This document shows positions 55,601 to 63,599 of a DNA stretch of 64,000 nucleotides, one piece after another. Position 1 is the stretch's first letter, and each line of letters begins with the position of its first letter. Position numbers and translations under genes: made by a program. Where the stretch lies: assembly GCA_964019165.1 (NCBI GenBank), contig OZ025268.1, forward strand, positions 342,001 to 406,000, in the 5' to 3' direction. The notes under the pieces are model-generated. The model was not told where the DNA came from. It saw only the letters and a program-made list of their open reading frames with translations, and made no database searches. The stretch comes from Mastigias papua. Lineage: Eukaryota > Cnidaria > Scyphozoa > Rhizostomeae > Mastigiidae.

Positions 55601-58600
55601 AATTAAGAAAAACTACTGGAAGTAGATTCTACAAGTACTTGGAACTTTGTTTTAATTCTGAGTTTGAGAGGAGCATAGCCTTCTGCCTCTGCTTGAATAT
55701 GAGACATATGTATCTTAGCAACTACTATTACGTTATTTCTGTAGTTTCCAGCGAAGAGTATATGGTACATGAGCATGAAAAACTTTATGGAAGCCTAAAA
55801 ACGATTGAAAACAACGCAAGTTATCAGCTGATCGCACCTATGATAAAACCACTGTTCAATAAATCGTTCATAGCACTCGACTTACATAAGATATAGGAAA
55901 ACGGTTTTTTTCATACAAATGCTTACACAATTTGCCATAGGATATATTTTTTTCGATTTTTCGTCGAATTTTTTAGTTTTCAAGGTAGAATACCCCCTTA
56001 TGCGGAGTTGGACTAAGAGCCCCTATATGTATGGTATGTCTCTTCTCGGCGAATATGAGAGATTTGTTCAAAATTTCTTCACAGTTTGATCGAGAATGTT
56101 CGATTACATATTATTTTGGTCGGAAATGGGTAAGGAGACACGAATTCTATTTGTTATGAGACATGCCCCTATATGTATGGTATGTCTCTTCTCCGAAACT
56201 ATAAGAGATTTCGGCAAACTTTCTTCACAAATCGATAGAGAAAATTCGATTACATATTATTCTCGTCTGAAATGGGTGGGGAGACGCGATTTATGTTTTT
56301 CGCGAGTATACCCTAGATTCAGTTGTACACTTTGCATACTGTGATTTATGCGGAGTTGGACTAAGAGCCCCTATATGTATGGTATGTCTCTTCTCGGCGA
56401 ATATGAGAGATTTGTTCAAAATTTCTTCACAGTTTGATAGAGAATGTTCGATTACATATTATTTTGGTCGGAAATGGGTAAGGAGACACGAATTCTATTT
56501 GTTATGAGACATGCCCCTATATGTATGGTATGTCTCTTCTCCGAAACTATAAGAGATTTCGGCAAACTTTCTTCACAAATCGATAGAGAAAATTTGATAG
56601 AAAACGATCGGTTACTTAGAGGGCTCCTTTGAAGTGGATAAGGGACGATAGTGTGTTATCTGTGATACGTACTGTCCATGTACTCTATAGTTGTAATCCA
56701 TTGAGTTAACCCCCGTCATATTGCATTTGTTGTTAATCTGTTAGTTTTTGGGCTAGATTTGATTGTTGTTGCGATCCATCAAGTGGCCACCCGCAGCGCC
56801 CCTATTTGTATGACAGCCCCTATTTGTATGTCTCTTTGGAGAGCCCCTATTTGTATGGTCTCGCTCCGAAGATGATTGAAAAGTTTTGGCAGTTTCGTTG
56901 TTGTGAATCGAACACTTTTTGTAGGCCACAGATCTGTGCTAAATGATTAAAATACTTACGCGAGTACACATTTTTATACCATTTATCCCGTACAGAGCCT
57001 CTTTTGTCTTATTGAAATACGCCAGCGTACAGCGAGCTTGGGATTTCTGTACGCCACTTACCTGTGGGTGGCGTGACAGTTAAAAGCTCTTTGGATGCGC
57101 CAACCTGGAAGCGAAGAGAGGGTCATGACCCTCTCTTCGCTTCCAGGTTGGCGCATCCAAAGAGCTTTTAACTTTTCATTATTTTACACTTACATGCCAA
57201 TCTATGCCTACATGCATACATATGAAATTTAATGCTGTAAGCACCTGAAGTGCTTGTTCATTAATCTAATAAAATATAGATTACTGAGTATTGAAACTCA
57301 TTAAGTATTGAAGCTATTTAAGCTTGAATGTGGGGGTTTAGCCACAGATATATTCTTATGTATGATTTGGTTGTTCCTACACAGGGGAGTATTTGAAACT
57401 AGCCAGTTAGTAAACTGAAATGAGTAGGATGATATCAGAAACAAAGATTAGAAAGTGTTTATAGAAGGAAAACTGCCTAATTAACTTTACAAAAAGAGGG
57501 CCAAGGACAGATCCCTGAGGTACCCCAAACTCTACTGATTTTTGTGTGGAAATAAATGGTCAATGCTCCACACAATAATCAGAGGGTTTGGGGTGCCTCA
57601 GAGCTCTGTTCTTGCCCCCAAATTATTTAGTATGCATGCTAATGATCTACCTGATGTCCCCAGTAAGGGTTTATTAGAAATATTTGCTGATGATACTGAG
57701 CTCTACTGCATTGGAGACACAATGGATGAAGTTACAATAAACATACAAACTGCTCTTGATGAAATTAATGCATGATGTAAACAAAACAGCCTCACAATAC
57801 ACCCTGATAAAATAGAGTAGACCTATTTAGAGCACCTCAATGAAAAGCACATTATTGTGATAAAGGCATCCTCTCAATAGATTGTTTTCATACCATGTCA
57901 TATAGCTCTGGGAGACATCCATACTCTGCAGACCAGTCCAGGTGCCTATATGGAAATAGCAGGAGCTGCACATCTGACATATAGTTTCCTAAAACTAGCT
58001 TTGCACATATGATGAAGAAGGTTTTCCTATGTTTGGGAGTGTGTCATACAAGAGTGATCTGTTATCAAATCCAAGCATTTTGCATACTTATCATCATAAG
58101 AGAAGAATTTATGAAATGATTATGGATGAATGTCACATATCTGTGCCAATCATTCATAAGTTTTGTGCCAGTGCACTCTTAACATATTTATCTTTATAAA
58201 TTGTCTATGCACAGTTGCTTTGGAGTTCCCATTAAGCTCTGCAGGTTTTCTGAGTCAGCAAATTGATGATGGTGCATAATATAGCTAAGTTTTGTTTAAA
58301 CACTGCTACTTACTACAAAGATTTAGGGTGTGGCAAGTGATAGGCATTATTTTCCTCTCTCTCATTTGAAAGTAAAACTAAGTGAGGACCATTTTTTCAT
58401 ACAGCAGAACTTACAATCTGGAAAAGTAGCCATGCTATAGACTCAATGGAAAACAAAGGTATGTCAATAGTTACCACCGTCACTAGCATTAGTAGGTACT
58501 GGATTGATTCTGCAGAAGTATTTTGCTACTGCATTTGAAAATTGTTTTATTCTGGCATTTCTAGCTAGTTGTATGGAAAAGATGAATTAAAATATGATAT

Positions 58601-61600
58601 GTAGTTATTGTGTTTCAAACAGCTTCATTGAATATTCATGTGGTGATTTTCATTTCAGACTGTATATATGTTTTATACATCTACATTGTCTTTTCTGATA
58701 AATGGATATTGCTGATTTCTCTTGGAATGACCCTTCTGAAATACATCATTCAATGAGTCAGATTTTTCAGTCAAATTTTTAGGAGTGATTATAGCTTTAT
58801 GGTCAGGACCATTTGGTAATCCTTGAACATCATGTAGTTTTTGGGACATGGCAGCTATGTATAACATATTGATCAAATATGAATCTATCTATCTCTAGTT
58901 TTCTGTCTGCTGACAGGTCCTGAATTTTACCTTGCCACTCCAAATTCTGTTTGATTGCCCTGTCTTATAATTAGCATTATTTTTTCAAGCATTAAAAAGA
59001 TTTTGGTCTGAAGTTGAGAAAAGAGAGAAGACAGATGAAGAGCAAAAATTTCATACTTTTGTATGTTTTTGTTGAGTTTGCCAATTTTGATGAGTTACAT
59101 GCATCTCATTATCTCTGACATTTTAGTGCCATTGTGCCATTCATCTGATTCATCAGTGGAAAAATGAGACTTTTCCATGAGAGTATTATCTTCTCAAATC
59201 CCATATTTCTATACCATGGCTTATGTGCATGTCATGTGTTATGGAATAAGGGATTGCACACCAAGTTAAATAGCTCAGAGATTGTCCAGTTCATATTGAA
59301 AGCAAGCTCACAAGCCTGCAGTAATGAGCTTGTATATATCAGGTTTGTTCAAATAGTATAAATACACATGGAGAGAGGGTGTACTCAGCAATAAGCACAT
59401 GTTTCTGTATAGTGGAGAGGGTTGCCTCACAGCAGGTACACACTCAATGGTAAATTGAAGAACATAACACTCATAATTAATAACTCTGTCCTCACCTATT
59501 AAAGAAAATTTGATGCTTTTCTGATCATTCTCAATATACCATTTACTGACATAGTATATCTTCAAGTGATTTGCTATACAAATACTGACACTACATGCCA
59601 TTCATTTCAACTGCTTTGGCGGAGAAAGTTGCTACTTGACACTTATATACTATGTGACTGAAATCACTGCCAATCACTGAAATTCCAGCCAATGAAATCA
59701 CTATATTTGTAGACAGACATGTCATTTTAAGGCCTCCAGACACCAGGAGATTCATATATGTAGGAATACAAAGATCCATATATCTTAGAGCTATTAAGCT
59801 CAAACCTTCATCATAAAAACTGGTTATTGAAATGTGATTTAGATTTTATTTTGTTTACTTTTATTTTTAGACAGGTCCTTCATTGATAACAGAAATAAGT
59901 ATTTTCTGAAGAAGCAAACCTGTTAAAATATGTGGAAATTATTATTATCATTAATGATGTATAGAAAAATTTAACACTAATAGTATAAATAGCCAATTCT
60001 GAACACTAGAGTATTCCATAAATTGACTGTTTTACTGAAACTAATGCTAATTTAATACTGAAAGTAGCAGACTGATAGTTACAAGTATGTTTTCTAGGTA
60101 TATAATTTAATGATTTGCTTCTATCAATCAAGTGACCATCCACCTAAAATATCTTAAGTGTAATAGAAATACAGCTAGAGACGTTCTTTGTTGCCAGGAG
60201 GTACCAAGTTTTTTATTCTTGTTTTTAATTTCAAGAGCAAATTCAAAAGTGAGAACCAGTTGTTGTTACAAAGAAGGAGAGAAGAGCGCATCAAGGTATT
60301 TTCTATGCAGTCAGATTTTATGCAGATTTTTGCCCTAATAATTGATGTCTTAATTATTTCCCATTAGAGAGATTATCATGCATTACAGATTGCCAATTAG
60401 AGGAAATACCATATTTTATGAGGTACCTGTTAGAGGGGGTATCATTCATTTGTAAATGAAGCTTGAAACGTTATAGAGTAGTGTAAAGGGTCTATTCATT
60501 CCAATATGAAAAATATATGTCAATATTTAAATTAAATTATTCATTTGCCCAAGTTGTGTGTTATGTTTCATATATGCATTGGTGCCTAATTGCTATCCCC
60601 CTACTAGTTAGTTTTTGAAAAGTTTTCCAACCCCCCCTGACTTGTATTAAGACCCCCAGCAACTACTTGCAGCACATTTTGGAAGACTTATTGCTTAAGG
60701 CAATTGAACCCAAATAATTCGTGTTGGCAAGGACCATCTTTTTTTACGAATTTTCGTAACTGATTGTTGCAAATTTTAGATGAAAAGACTGCTAAGTAAG
60801 GTCTTGTTTTCTTAGCTACATAATTGCTCTGTTACTATTGTTCAAACTGGTTTTCGTTATTCGTTGCTTATTGCACCGAAATATTGAAGCAGTAATTGCT
60901 AAGGAATTTTGCTGCTAATTAGAGAAACGAACCACCTTAAAGTAACTTTTTAAATTCATTTATTATCTTGATAGTATATATAAATCCGACCCCCCCCCCC
61001 ATAATTGAAGTTTCCAGAAAATTCCAACACCCGTTATTTCCTACCCCCGGCAATTAGGTGCCCATGAGTACTATTTCATAGTTGTACTATAAGCTGTCTT
61101 TTTTATACTATGACACTCATAAATTAATGAGACATTTTGCAGTTCAATCATCTTGTGAGGAATTAACTTTAAGGTATAAACCATAACGCCACTCAATTTG
61201 CAAAATCAAGTAACATTTGCTTTCTTATACTTTGCACTTTTTATTATTATATAATATTGAGTTACTTCTTTCAGAGAGAGGAAATATCAAAAACTATTCT
61301 CAACAATGAAGAGCTCCTAGAATACGATGTAGGGTAAGATAAATATATTCATATAGCAGTGTTTTCATTTTCAACTTCTTGTAGTTTACAGATTTGTTTA
61401 GGGTTAGGAGTGGTACTACAGAACTTCACTATTGCTTGAAAAAGCGGGAACATTGTTTTTAGCATACTAGTCAACTAAAAGAATTTTCCGCTTTTTCGAG
61501 CGATATTGAAGCTTACAGATTAAATCAAAGGCCAACACCAATGACGAAAAACGATGCAATGGCAGTCATATAGCTTCAACAAGACTAAACGGATGCGGGT

Positions 61601-62550
61601 CAAAGTATTTTCCCTGCAGCGCAGCCCCCTCATTCCTTTTCTTTATTCTCCCCTTTCTCATAGTAGCTAGCCCCACCACTGGAGAATACTTATACTTTAG
61701 TCATTAACATTGACAGGCATTAAAATGCTCTTTCTTAATTGGGAATCGGGATCTCCCTGTCTATAGGATGCGGCCAAAGGCACTATTAGAAGGCATGGTT
61801 TGTGGCACATTTCCTTTTACACCCTCCAAACAAATTATTATTATTGTTTAGGATGCAAAATATTATACAGGCTGGAAGCTTCAGTTAGTAAGGACACGAT
61901 ATACAATTAACTGATTAACTGCCTGACCTGTAAAAAGAAACAAAAATAGTAAAGGTGTTTATGTACAAAGTGTATGAAAATGGTAGTAAAAGATTGAAAG
62001 ATTATTTAAGGTTAATTGTAGATAGCAAATTAAATTAAGTCCTATATTAGCTGTTTGAATTATTGAGTAGCAGATATGAGACAGGAAGATATGCAGACGA
62101 GCAATCCGCACCGGCCACCCTAGCCAGACGAAGAAGAAGAAGAAGATTGGTCTTTGAATTGTATTTGAGGACTGTTTACAATAGAATTTCCATGGAGGTT
62201 CTATATGTACAAAAAAGGCTGTACCATCTGAATAATAATCCGAAACTATTTGCGTACTATGTAAAGTGGTACTATTACCATAAACAAACTACAGTGAAAA
62301 TAATTTGTTAACCAAGTGAATTGCTAGTATAATATCATATGTATCTTAACTTTACGTATTACCTCTTGCTGCCTTAGTCCTCTTTTTCCTTTTCTGAAGC
62401 AGTGAATTTTGGAATTTTTATATAAGTTGGATTTTGATGCAAGTATTGTTACTTTTCATTTGAAGTGAGGAAGAAGGATCACATGATCTTGATGCCATTG
62501 AAGCATTTCGAGATATGAATGACTTTGATAAAAGACTGAAAAGGACATAG
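40651..62550 (+). CDS. Small coiled-coil protein gene carrying the 16-kb transposon in intron 1 (candidate)
   Basis: Exons that agree in frame and splice signals are 40651-40779 (donor ATG|GTATGT; a donor at 40774 is also possible), 60236-60295, 61275-61333 and 62466-62550, giving about 110 aa. The N-terminus reads MAAVAFIGSTRDEQQL. Later exons are highly charged, with QRRREERIKREEI and an acidic GEEEGSHDLDAIEAF, and end FDKRLKRT before a stop at 62548-62550. Each of the last three exons has a clean acceptor and donor, and the phases chain exactly. A further possible exon, 58405-58458, fits the 40774 donor but would need another exon after it. I do not recognise the protein. The link between exon 1 and the later exons across the transposon is inferred from strand, phase and absence of other partners. 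They could belong to two genes. Confidence 0.5.
40832..41002 (+). repeat. Left terminal inverted repeat of the KDZ-like transposon
   Basis: Pairs imperfectly with 56708-56870. The outer 90 bp hold three copies of a motif, CATACATATAGGGGC then CATACAAATAGGGGC twice, starting near 40846, 40874 and 40892. The inner part matches through GGATCGCAACAACA and the segment ATGACGGGGGTTA. Confidence 0.85.
41140..42660 (+). repeat. Left subterminal array of 348-bp repeats
   Basis: About four tandem copies of a repeat of roughly 348 bp, each made of two related half-units. Every half-unit includes AATCGAATTTTCTCTATCGA and ends in GAGACATACCATACATATAG then GGGC. The outermost and innermost copies are diverged (for example TATAGCGGC near 42608). 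More diverged half-units continue to about 43300. Copies are inverted relative to the right array. Confidence 0.88.
42661..43425. other. Transposon interior, left, non-coding
   Basis: No gene. Diverged half-units of the subterminal repeat recur (GACCATACATACAGGGGC near 43088 and a weaker one near 43268). Ends with the TTA target site (43423-43425) of the nested MITE. Confidence 0.5.
43426..44413. mobile_element. MITE nested in the KDZ-like transposon
   Basis: 988 bp with imperfect inverted ends of about 40 bp starting GGGAGTGGTCATA (left arm GGGAGTGGTCATATAGTATC; right arm read inward GGGAGTGGTCATAAAGTATC) and a TTA duplication (43423-43425, 44414-44416). Further inverted similarity follows (GTGGCCCATCCTA near 43490; TAGGATGGGCC near 44306). 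The 3-bp TTA site suggests a PIF/Harbinger-type non-autonomous element, but no transposase is present to confirm it. Confidence 0.78.
44417..45776. other. Transposon interior between nested MITE and transposase gene
   Basis: About 1.4 kb with no recognised gene. The right edge should be the 3' UTR of the minus-strand transposase gene. Confidence 0.5.
45777..51428 (-). CDS. KDZ/Zisupton-like transposase with two Ulp1-type domains and a PHD finger
   Basis: A single exon of 1,883 aa, uninterrupted. In order: an N-terminal Ulp1/C48-like protease region with likely catalytic His155, Asp172, Gln230 and Cys236 (HICGISV); C2H2 fingers at C397-H420, C455-H475 and C559-H579; a SWIM motif at C745-X-C747-X6-C754-X-H756; Cys pairs near 856-895; the transposase core, about 905-1335, including SPYIGKFTR, GCSGGWLTMAC, SESPRDYIDMLRS and HPVTGSN, with proposed acidic residues Asp1191 (VCDMA), Asp1267 (ALFDIFH) and Glu1300 (NSQAAEQLH); a SAP-like segment near 1088-1132 within it; a basic KRRR near 1464; a second Ulp1-like domain with His1554, Asp1572, Gln1616 but Ser1623 where Cys is expected; and a PHD finger, 1688-1728 (C4HC3). 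It should cut and join the transposon ends. The roles of the protease domains are unknown. Start chosen as the first Met; upstream is array DNA. Confidence 0.9.
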   Translation of the reverse strand: MRLLHEKKDIKYEVAQEIEWFRKISDGINQPTGTPVVDSTLAATFCSMLQDTSEGHFWPNIQLKTCEIKRLAVNRWLSDLVVYRIGELLSDSDPDVFVFYYNFVTDISSIGERIRAKHPSAKPKKIIFAINLGKLNGKTYLGNTMIGNKLVSGCHFAMGVYYAEQNEWFYGDSQGWLLPENVVGDLQQLISVVYGSETSHNTVFSMCHTPQKNEIFHSCSKECWKHYPLQTCSHICGISVIISMCLAACPDDSFLSLKGGPEQATEGFAYLRRISDYNEFLRLVVMQWLLNGTVDISLLRCAHTLNGSTSLQLGEEETAAPVTSEAQKQDSACNATLFEGKQISVEDTLEKCTPCSSVPHVSNIPLSSRNNTICSLVDECSTADGRKCNYIYKHHHCTLCPPWKHFQSLYRITRHIQQAHVNPSRTFDFNGYRILPCKQEHPDCKYSESRYHYHCPLCNKTVLHKSLFEQHLQGHSCDVNASKSFQNTATKNKSITITELPNQQPDSKIISTEDDKEAQLATTTTEKQEEFTDVSHVADNISMPYASKVSRAINVLSTCHKCGKEMLKKNLKRHSATVHNSIAITAVCCDQERGLYMVRKNQKGGIGYPVHVQKILHSSKSTSVDCCDPKCKLEMQLAGRAKMTGRECRHLLQINNASYPDRITLLDTKVHELGQDNRFKIFKTETISKCIEVNQKAIEINAPTVVQWHDGNYIHLSVFDCNLQSRPVQMRCIVSFNTQNGNLDCQCLQHSFFCIHRAMGVWFLYQTDQLQSTIKNAFIDTEGTDDPSDEQCTGSKPQIPLIFGNFVYPPEEGTALARMCNYLKTCKQIPTNLPSHFTSVSNESIPKAFIPTENQCHECKGNLKGPLLVTKNAKVLSMNGVLHGHATFIKICPECQMCYRYQEVNDGVHNFDDKFLLTLDMCLFIRESVKQHVAVGTVCEILEQYLHIKLKQQIVLNAYLHFEALTEHSYDFNCVICGFHPPVLIADLNRKVVFKCRTIDDSIPDNEDDSSDYVDCQEFWNKVETNMIMRGFSLNIPLEFQVKPSICNWSPYIGKFTRSNNLMVNTEHRKIHRTTGEVEADCRELSEERLMEFLHKGKLVEIKKTARKVGVSDKGSKLDMINRIKGALNRNNVKFNKVFKKLWGCSGGWLTMACTHGIIYGVKFLLRSESPRDYIDMLRSMKHRPNVLVCDMAHMVAAQGNRFQDNFFSPFEGRVAAGTVENIENAKAGNLIISFPFLEDNLPADQQIVDFESHPVTGSNVRLALFDIFHQGNTNNDNEVLRRIGCVKELKGTLNSQAAEQLHRSFNKDKHFLNQMTPVNHIFLFRSVIELRNEAKNIKVMNKMRVQTNTRLCSDRFGRSYLSGFEEQAYLFDKSLDRSKNVVNDSSSMNSDLCSSPSLFSNVDIDHPLEGNMDVTNDASSIRSNVNSSPLLFNDIETGCIDINCNNEGSEIDSNSLRGASPAKRRRQINHSIVANDHDVDRSNMWVEELGLTIADKHLLQDGGYMNVAIINASSKLIKQENPALAGLLPIVGTGNYIGDGRLFVQILKITDSHWITMSNVLTEQCNVSIYDSAQRLNYKRESKEIRYNVSIELDACSLRARPENELRIFVEDTLQVKKDSDSGIAAIMFALAIARHLDPQKINFNYKLLRRKLLLCFEELSFNSITFDDSPRRHWKRKFEFTVPLYCHCNKPDLGDRMIKCGTCDKWYHVSCEDGDFENRDWKCKLCSNSEKEVEVHDTISHSTLSHHEQNYTDLSWKELVNSIEREYNDACPTVNLNRLTRFIECSLKETWLRNLLETIDIDFPTTPSLGGMEHASIQLIVKYSSTTYENAFNLIHRLIITKHASKFPLGKRGADKALLLSANVLERYFQHIESSSARKEI
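51430..52775 (-). repeat. Right subterminal array of 348-bp repeats, inner part
   Basis: Just under four tandem copies, nearly identical, with a 348-bp period (corresponding points at 51826 and 52174). Each copy has GCCCCTATATGTATGG twice, about 200 and 148 bp apart. The array is the inverted counterpart of 41140-42660 and is cut at 52775 by the Mutator-like element. Short open frames repeated along it are by-products of the repeat. Confidence 0.92.
52776..55997 (-). mobile_element. Mutator-like DNA transposon nested in the array
   Basis: 3,222 bp with perfect 17-bp inverted ends GGGGGTATTCTACCTTG and a TTAT duplication (52772-52775, 55998-56001). Removing it and one TTAT restores the uninterrupted 348-bp repeat, so the insertion is younger than the array. 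It carries one two-exon transposase gene on the minus strand. The 4-bp duplication is shorter than the 8-11 bp of classical Mutator elements; 4 bp is known for Sola-type elements. Confidence 0.93.
53425..55568 (-). CDS. Mutator-like transposase, two exons
   Basis: Exon 1 (55568-55193) and exon 2 (55001-53425) join in frame through a 191-bp intron with GT/AG ends to give 650 aa. The protein resembles the 'Mutator-like transposase' family common in arthropod and cnidarian genomes. Exon 1 starts MPGSKQRSRYKKKRKG, a basic N-terminus, and has the conserved GYRLIDMKTL. Exon 2 holds Cys pairs (CSNCK, CKVCSH) and likely catalytic acidic residues in SFDGTWAKRG, MVSDGDSRAY and NANESINSLVW, with the conserved CIGHVQKRMG and LQRYYGLAIR between. 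No stop or frameshift is visible, so the gene may be functional. The stop is at 53425-53427. The intron is supported by phase and by restoration of a conserved LILK-type segment. Confidence 0.92.
55998..56600 (-). repeat. Right subterminal array, outer part
   Basis: Resumes after the Mutator-like insertion exactly where the inner part stopped (…GATTTAT at 52775, GCGGAGTTGG from 56002). It contains about 1.7 further copies (corresponding points at 56096 and 56444) and then breaks off near 56595 into unique sequence before the terminal repeat. Confidence 0.92.
56708..56870 (-). repeat. Right terminal inverted repeat of the KDZ-like transposon
   Basis: Reverse complement of the left end, with three GCCCCTATTTGTATG motifs (near 56798, 56817 and 56843) in the same order and spacing. 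The outermost copy is CATACAAATAGGGGC here but CATACATATAGGGGC on the left. Confidence 0.85.
56871..57077. other. Right flank of the KDZ-like transposon
   Basis: Contains the second copy of the 10-bp TGAAAAGTTT (56877-56886). No gene seen. Confidence 0.5.
57078..57173. repeat. 96-bp perfect palindrome
   Basis: Two 48-bp arms with no spacer, centred on GGGTCATGACCC at 57125/57126, matching at every position. It is more G/C-rich than its surroundings. It could be a cruciform-prone sequence or a small assembly fold-back. Confidence 0.95.
57480..57540 (-). pseudogene. Reverse-transcriptase fragment, minus strand
   Basis: The minus strand encodes VEFGVPQGSVLGPLF, the conserved LINE reverse-transcriptase block before the active site, and then stops resembling a protein. 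It is only about 60 bp. Confidence 0.65.
57575..57775 (+). pseudogene. Reverse-transcriptase fragment, plus strand
   Basis: Encodes the same block as its neighbour (RGFGVPQSSVLAPKLF) followed by the active-site region with IFADDTELY, then stops. It is a LINE remnant, inverted relative to the fragment at 57480-57540. Confidence 0.8.
60581..61062. repeat. Possible decayed MITE
   Basis: GGTGCCTAATTGC (60581) and its imperfect inverse GCAATTAGGTGCC (61050-61062) bracket about 480 bp with C-runs. It matches at 11 of 13 positions; no target duplication was found. It would lie in the intron between the exons at 60236 and 61275. Confidence 0.35.
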
Positions 62551-63519
62551 TGGTATGTCTACATCTATAAATATAAATTTGGTATCATAGGAACAAATTT
62601 GACTTCATTTTGCGCCTTTCTCTGTAATATAGTCACATGATTTCGATCATTTCATGATTGATTGGCTGATTGGCTGATTTACTGAGTGATTGATGGCTGA
62701 TCAGACAGCTTATTCGCTGGGCCAAAGTTTTTCTCCTATTTATCAAATCGATGTCGCTTTTTAATAACTTACTCAAATTTTCTCTCCATCTTCATATGTT
62801 TATAAACAAGCCTCAGCGTTTCAAATGCAATTCCCGCTGTCTTAAGCGTTTTCTATCCCCTTTAATTCTCCTCATTATTCGAATATCTCGATAGATGAGT
62901 TAAATATGTAGCCGACTTTTTCAACATTTAATTTTGGCTTGAATAAGTACTATTCGTTGACCAAACGGAATGCTAATAGCCAAGATCAGCGTCGAATATT
63001 TTATGGCTCTATCTAGCAGCTAAGCTTGTGTTTATAAGTTATGTCAATAATCTTATCGGTTGAGATATGGTTTTATTTTTGGGCTATTTTGTTTTAACTG
63101 CTATAAACTTTTTCTGAAGGAAGGAAAAGCATTTTTTATAATCTAGCTAGCTTTAGTATTGTGAGAAGTTAAATCACAAATTGCGCACTATTTTAGACTT
63201 TTATTGCTATTCAAATGTCTCACAGCAATGATGTTATTTGCCAGTTAATTAATTACTAGACATCAGGCCAAGTCCCTTGGCTTTAGGTATCCAGTACCTT
63301 TCTTATAATCTTGGCAGTTCCTAGCAGACAAGCTTTTTGTAAAAGGTCTATGCTGCATTATATTTCAATCTTCTTCAACTACCTCTCAAATTTCTTTCCT
63401 ATCGTGCCCAGACCTCCAATAATTAATGATACAATGGTAGCCTCTTTTACATTCCACATTACAGTTATTATTATAGTTATCATCACAGCTGTTGATATAG
63501 TTTGCTGCGTATACTTATC
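62551..63519. other. Downstream of the small plus-strand gene, no gene seen
   Basis: About 1 kb that should begin with the 3' UTR of the gene ending at 62550. No other feature was recognised. Confidence 0.45.
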
Positions 63520-63599
63520 AAATATCAAGCCAATACCTGTAGCTTCAGATATTCAGCACAAATATCAAGCCAATACCTGTAGCTTCAGATATTCAGCAC
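63520..63599. repeat. 40-bp tandem duplication
   Basis: Two adjacent identical 40-bp copies (63520-63559 and 63560-63599) beginning AAATATCAAGCC and ending ATATTCAGCAC. The second copy overlaps the last codons of the LINE frame. Confidence 0.9.

Larger units (their letters stand above)
40832..56870 (-). mobile_element. KDZ/Zisupton-like DNA transposon with nested insertions
   Basis: A 16.0-kb element, about 12 kb once the nested elements are removed. Its ends are imperfect inverted repeats of about 170 bp (40832-41002 and 56708-56870), starting TTCGGCGCGAGACC on the left and TTCGGAGCGAGACC on the right. Inside them lie oppositely oriented arrays of a 348-bp repeat, then the single large transposase gene on the minus strand. 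A 10-bp direct repeat TGAAAAGTTT flanks it (40814-40823 and 56877-56886), offset by 6-8 bp from the alignable ends, so the exact termini are uncertain. Nested inside are a MITE (43426-44413) and a Mutator-like transposon (52776-55997). KDZ elements are known as large DNA transposons often carrying SAP, SWIM and Ulp1-type protease domains, which fits the protein here. Confidence 0.87.
57174..60235. other. Intron or intergenic stretch
   Basis: Mostly AT-rich sequence without recognised genes apart from the reverse-transcriptase fragments (57480-57775). A possible exon at 58405-58458 has a good acceptor and donor and an open frame but no confirmed partner. Confidence 0.45.

Noticed and set aside
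55525..55896. Plus-strand open frame of 123 codons inside the Mutator-like element
   Set aside because: Overlaps the antisense of transposase exon 1 and the element's terminal region; no conserved motif.
51508..56632. Several near-identical 62-82-codon open frames on the plus strand
   Set aside because: They repeat with the 348-bp period and are by-products of the subterminal array, not genes.
62063..62311. Plus-strand open frame of 82 codons with an Arg-rich run
   Set aside because: Lies in the intron between two in-phase exons. The Arg run comes from a GAAGAA repeat. It could be a transposon scrap, but nothing recognisable.
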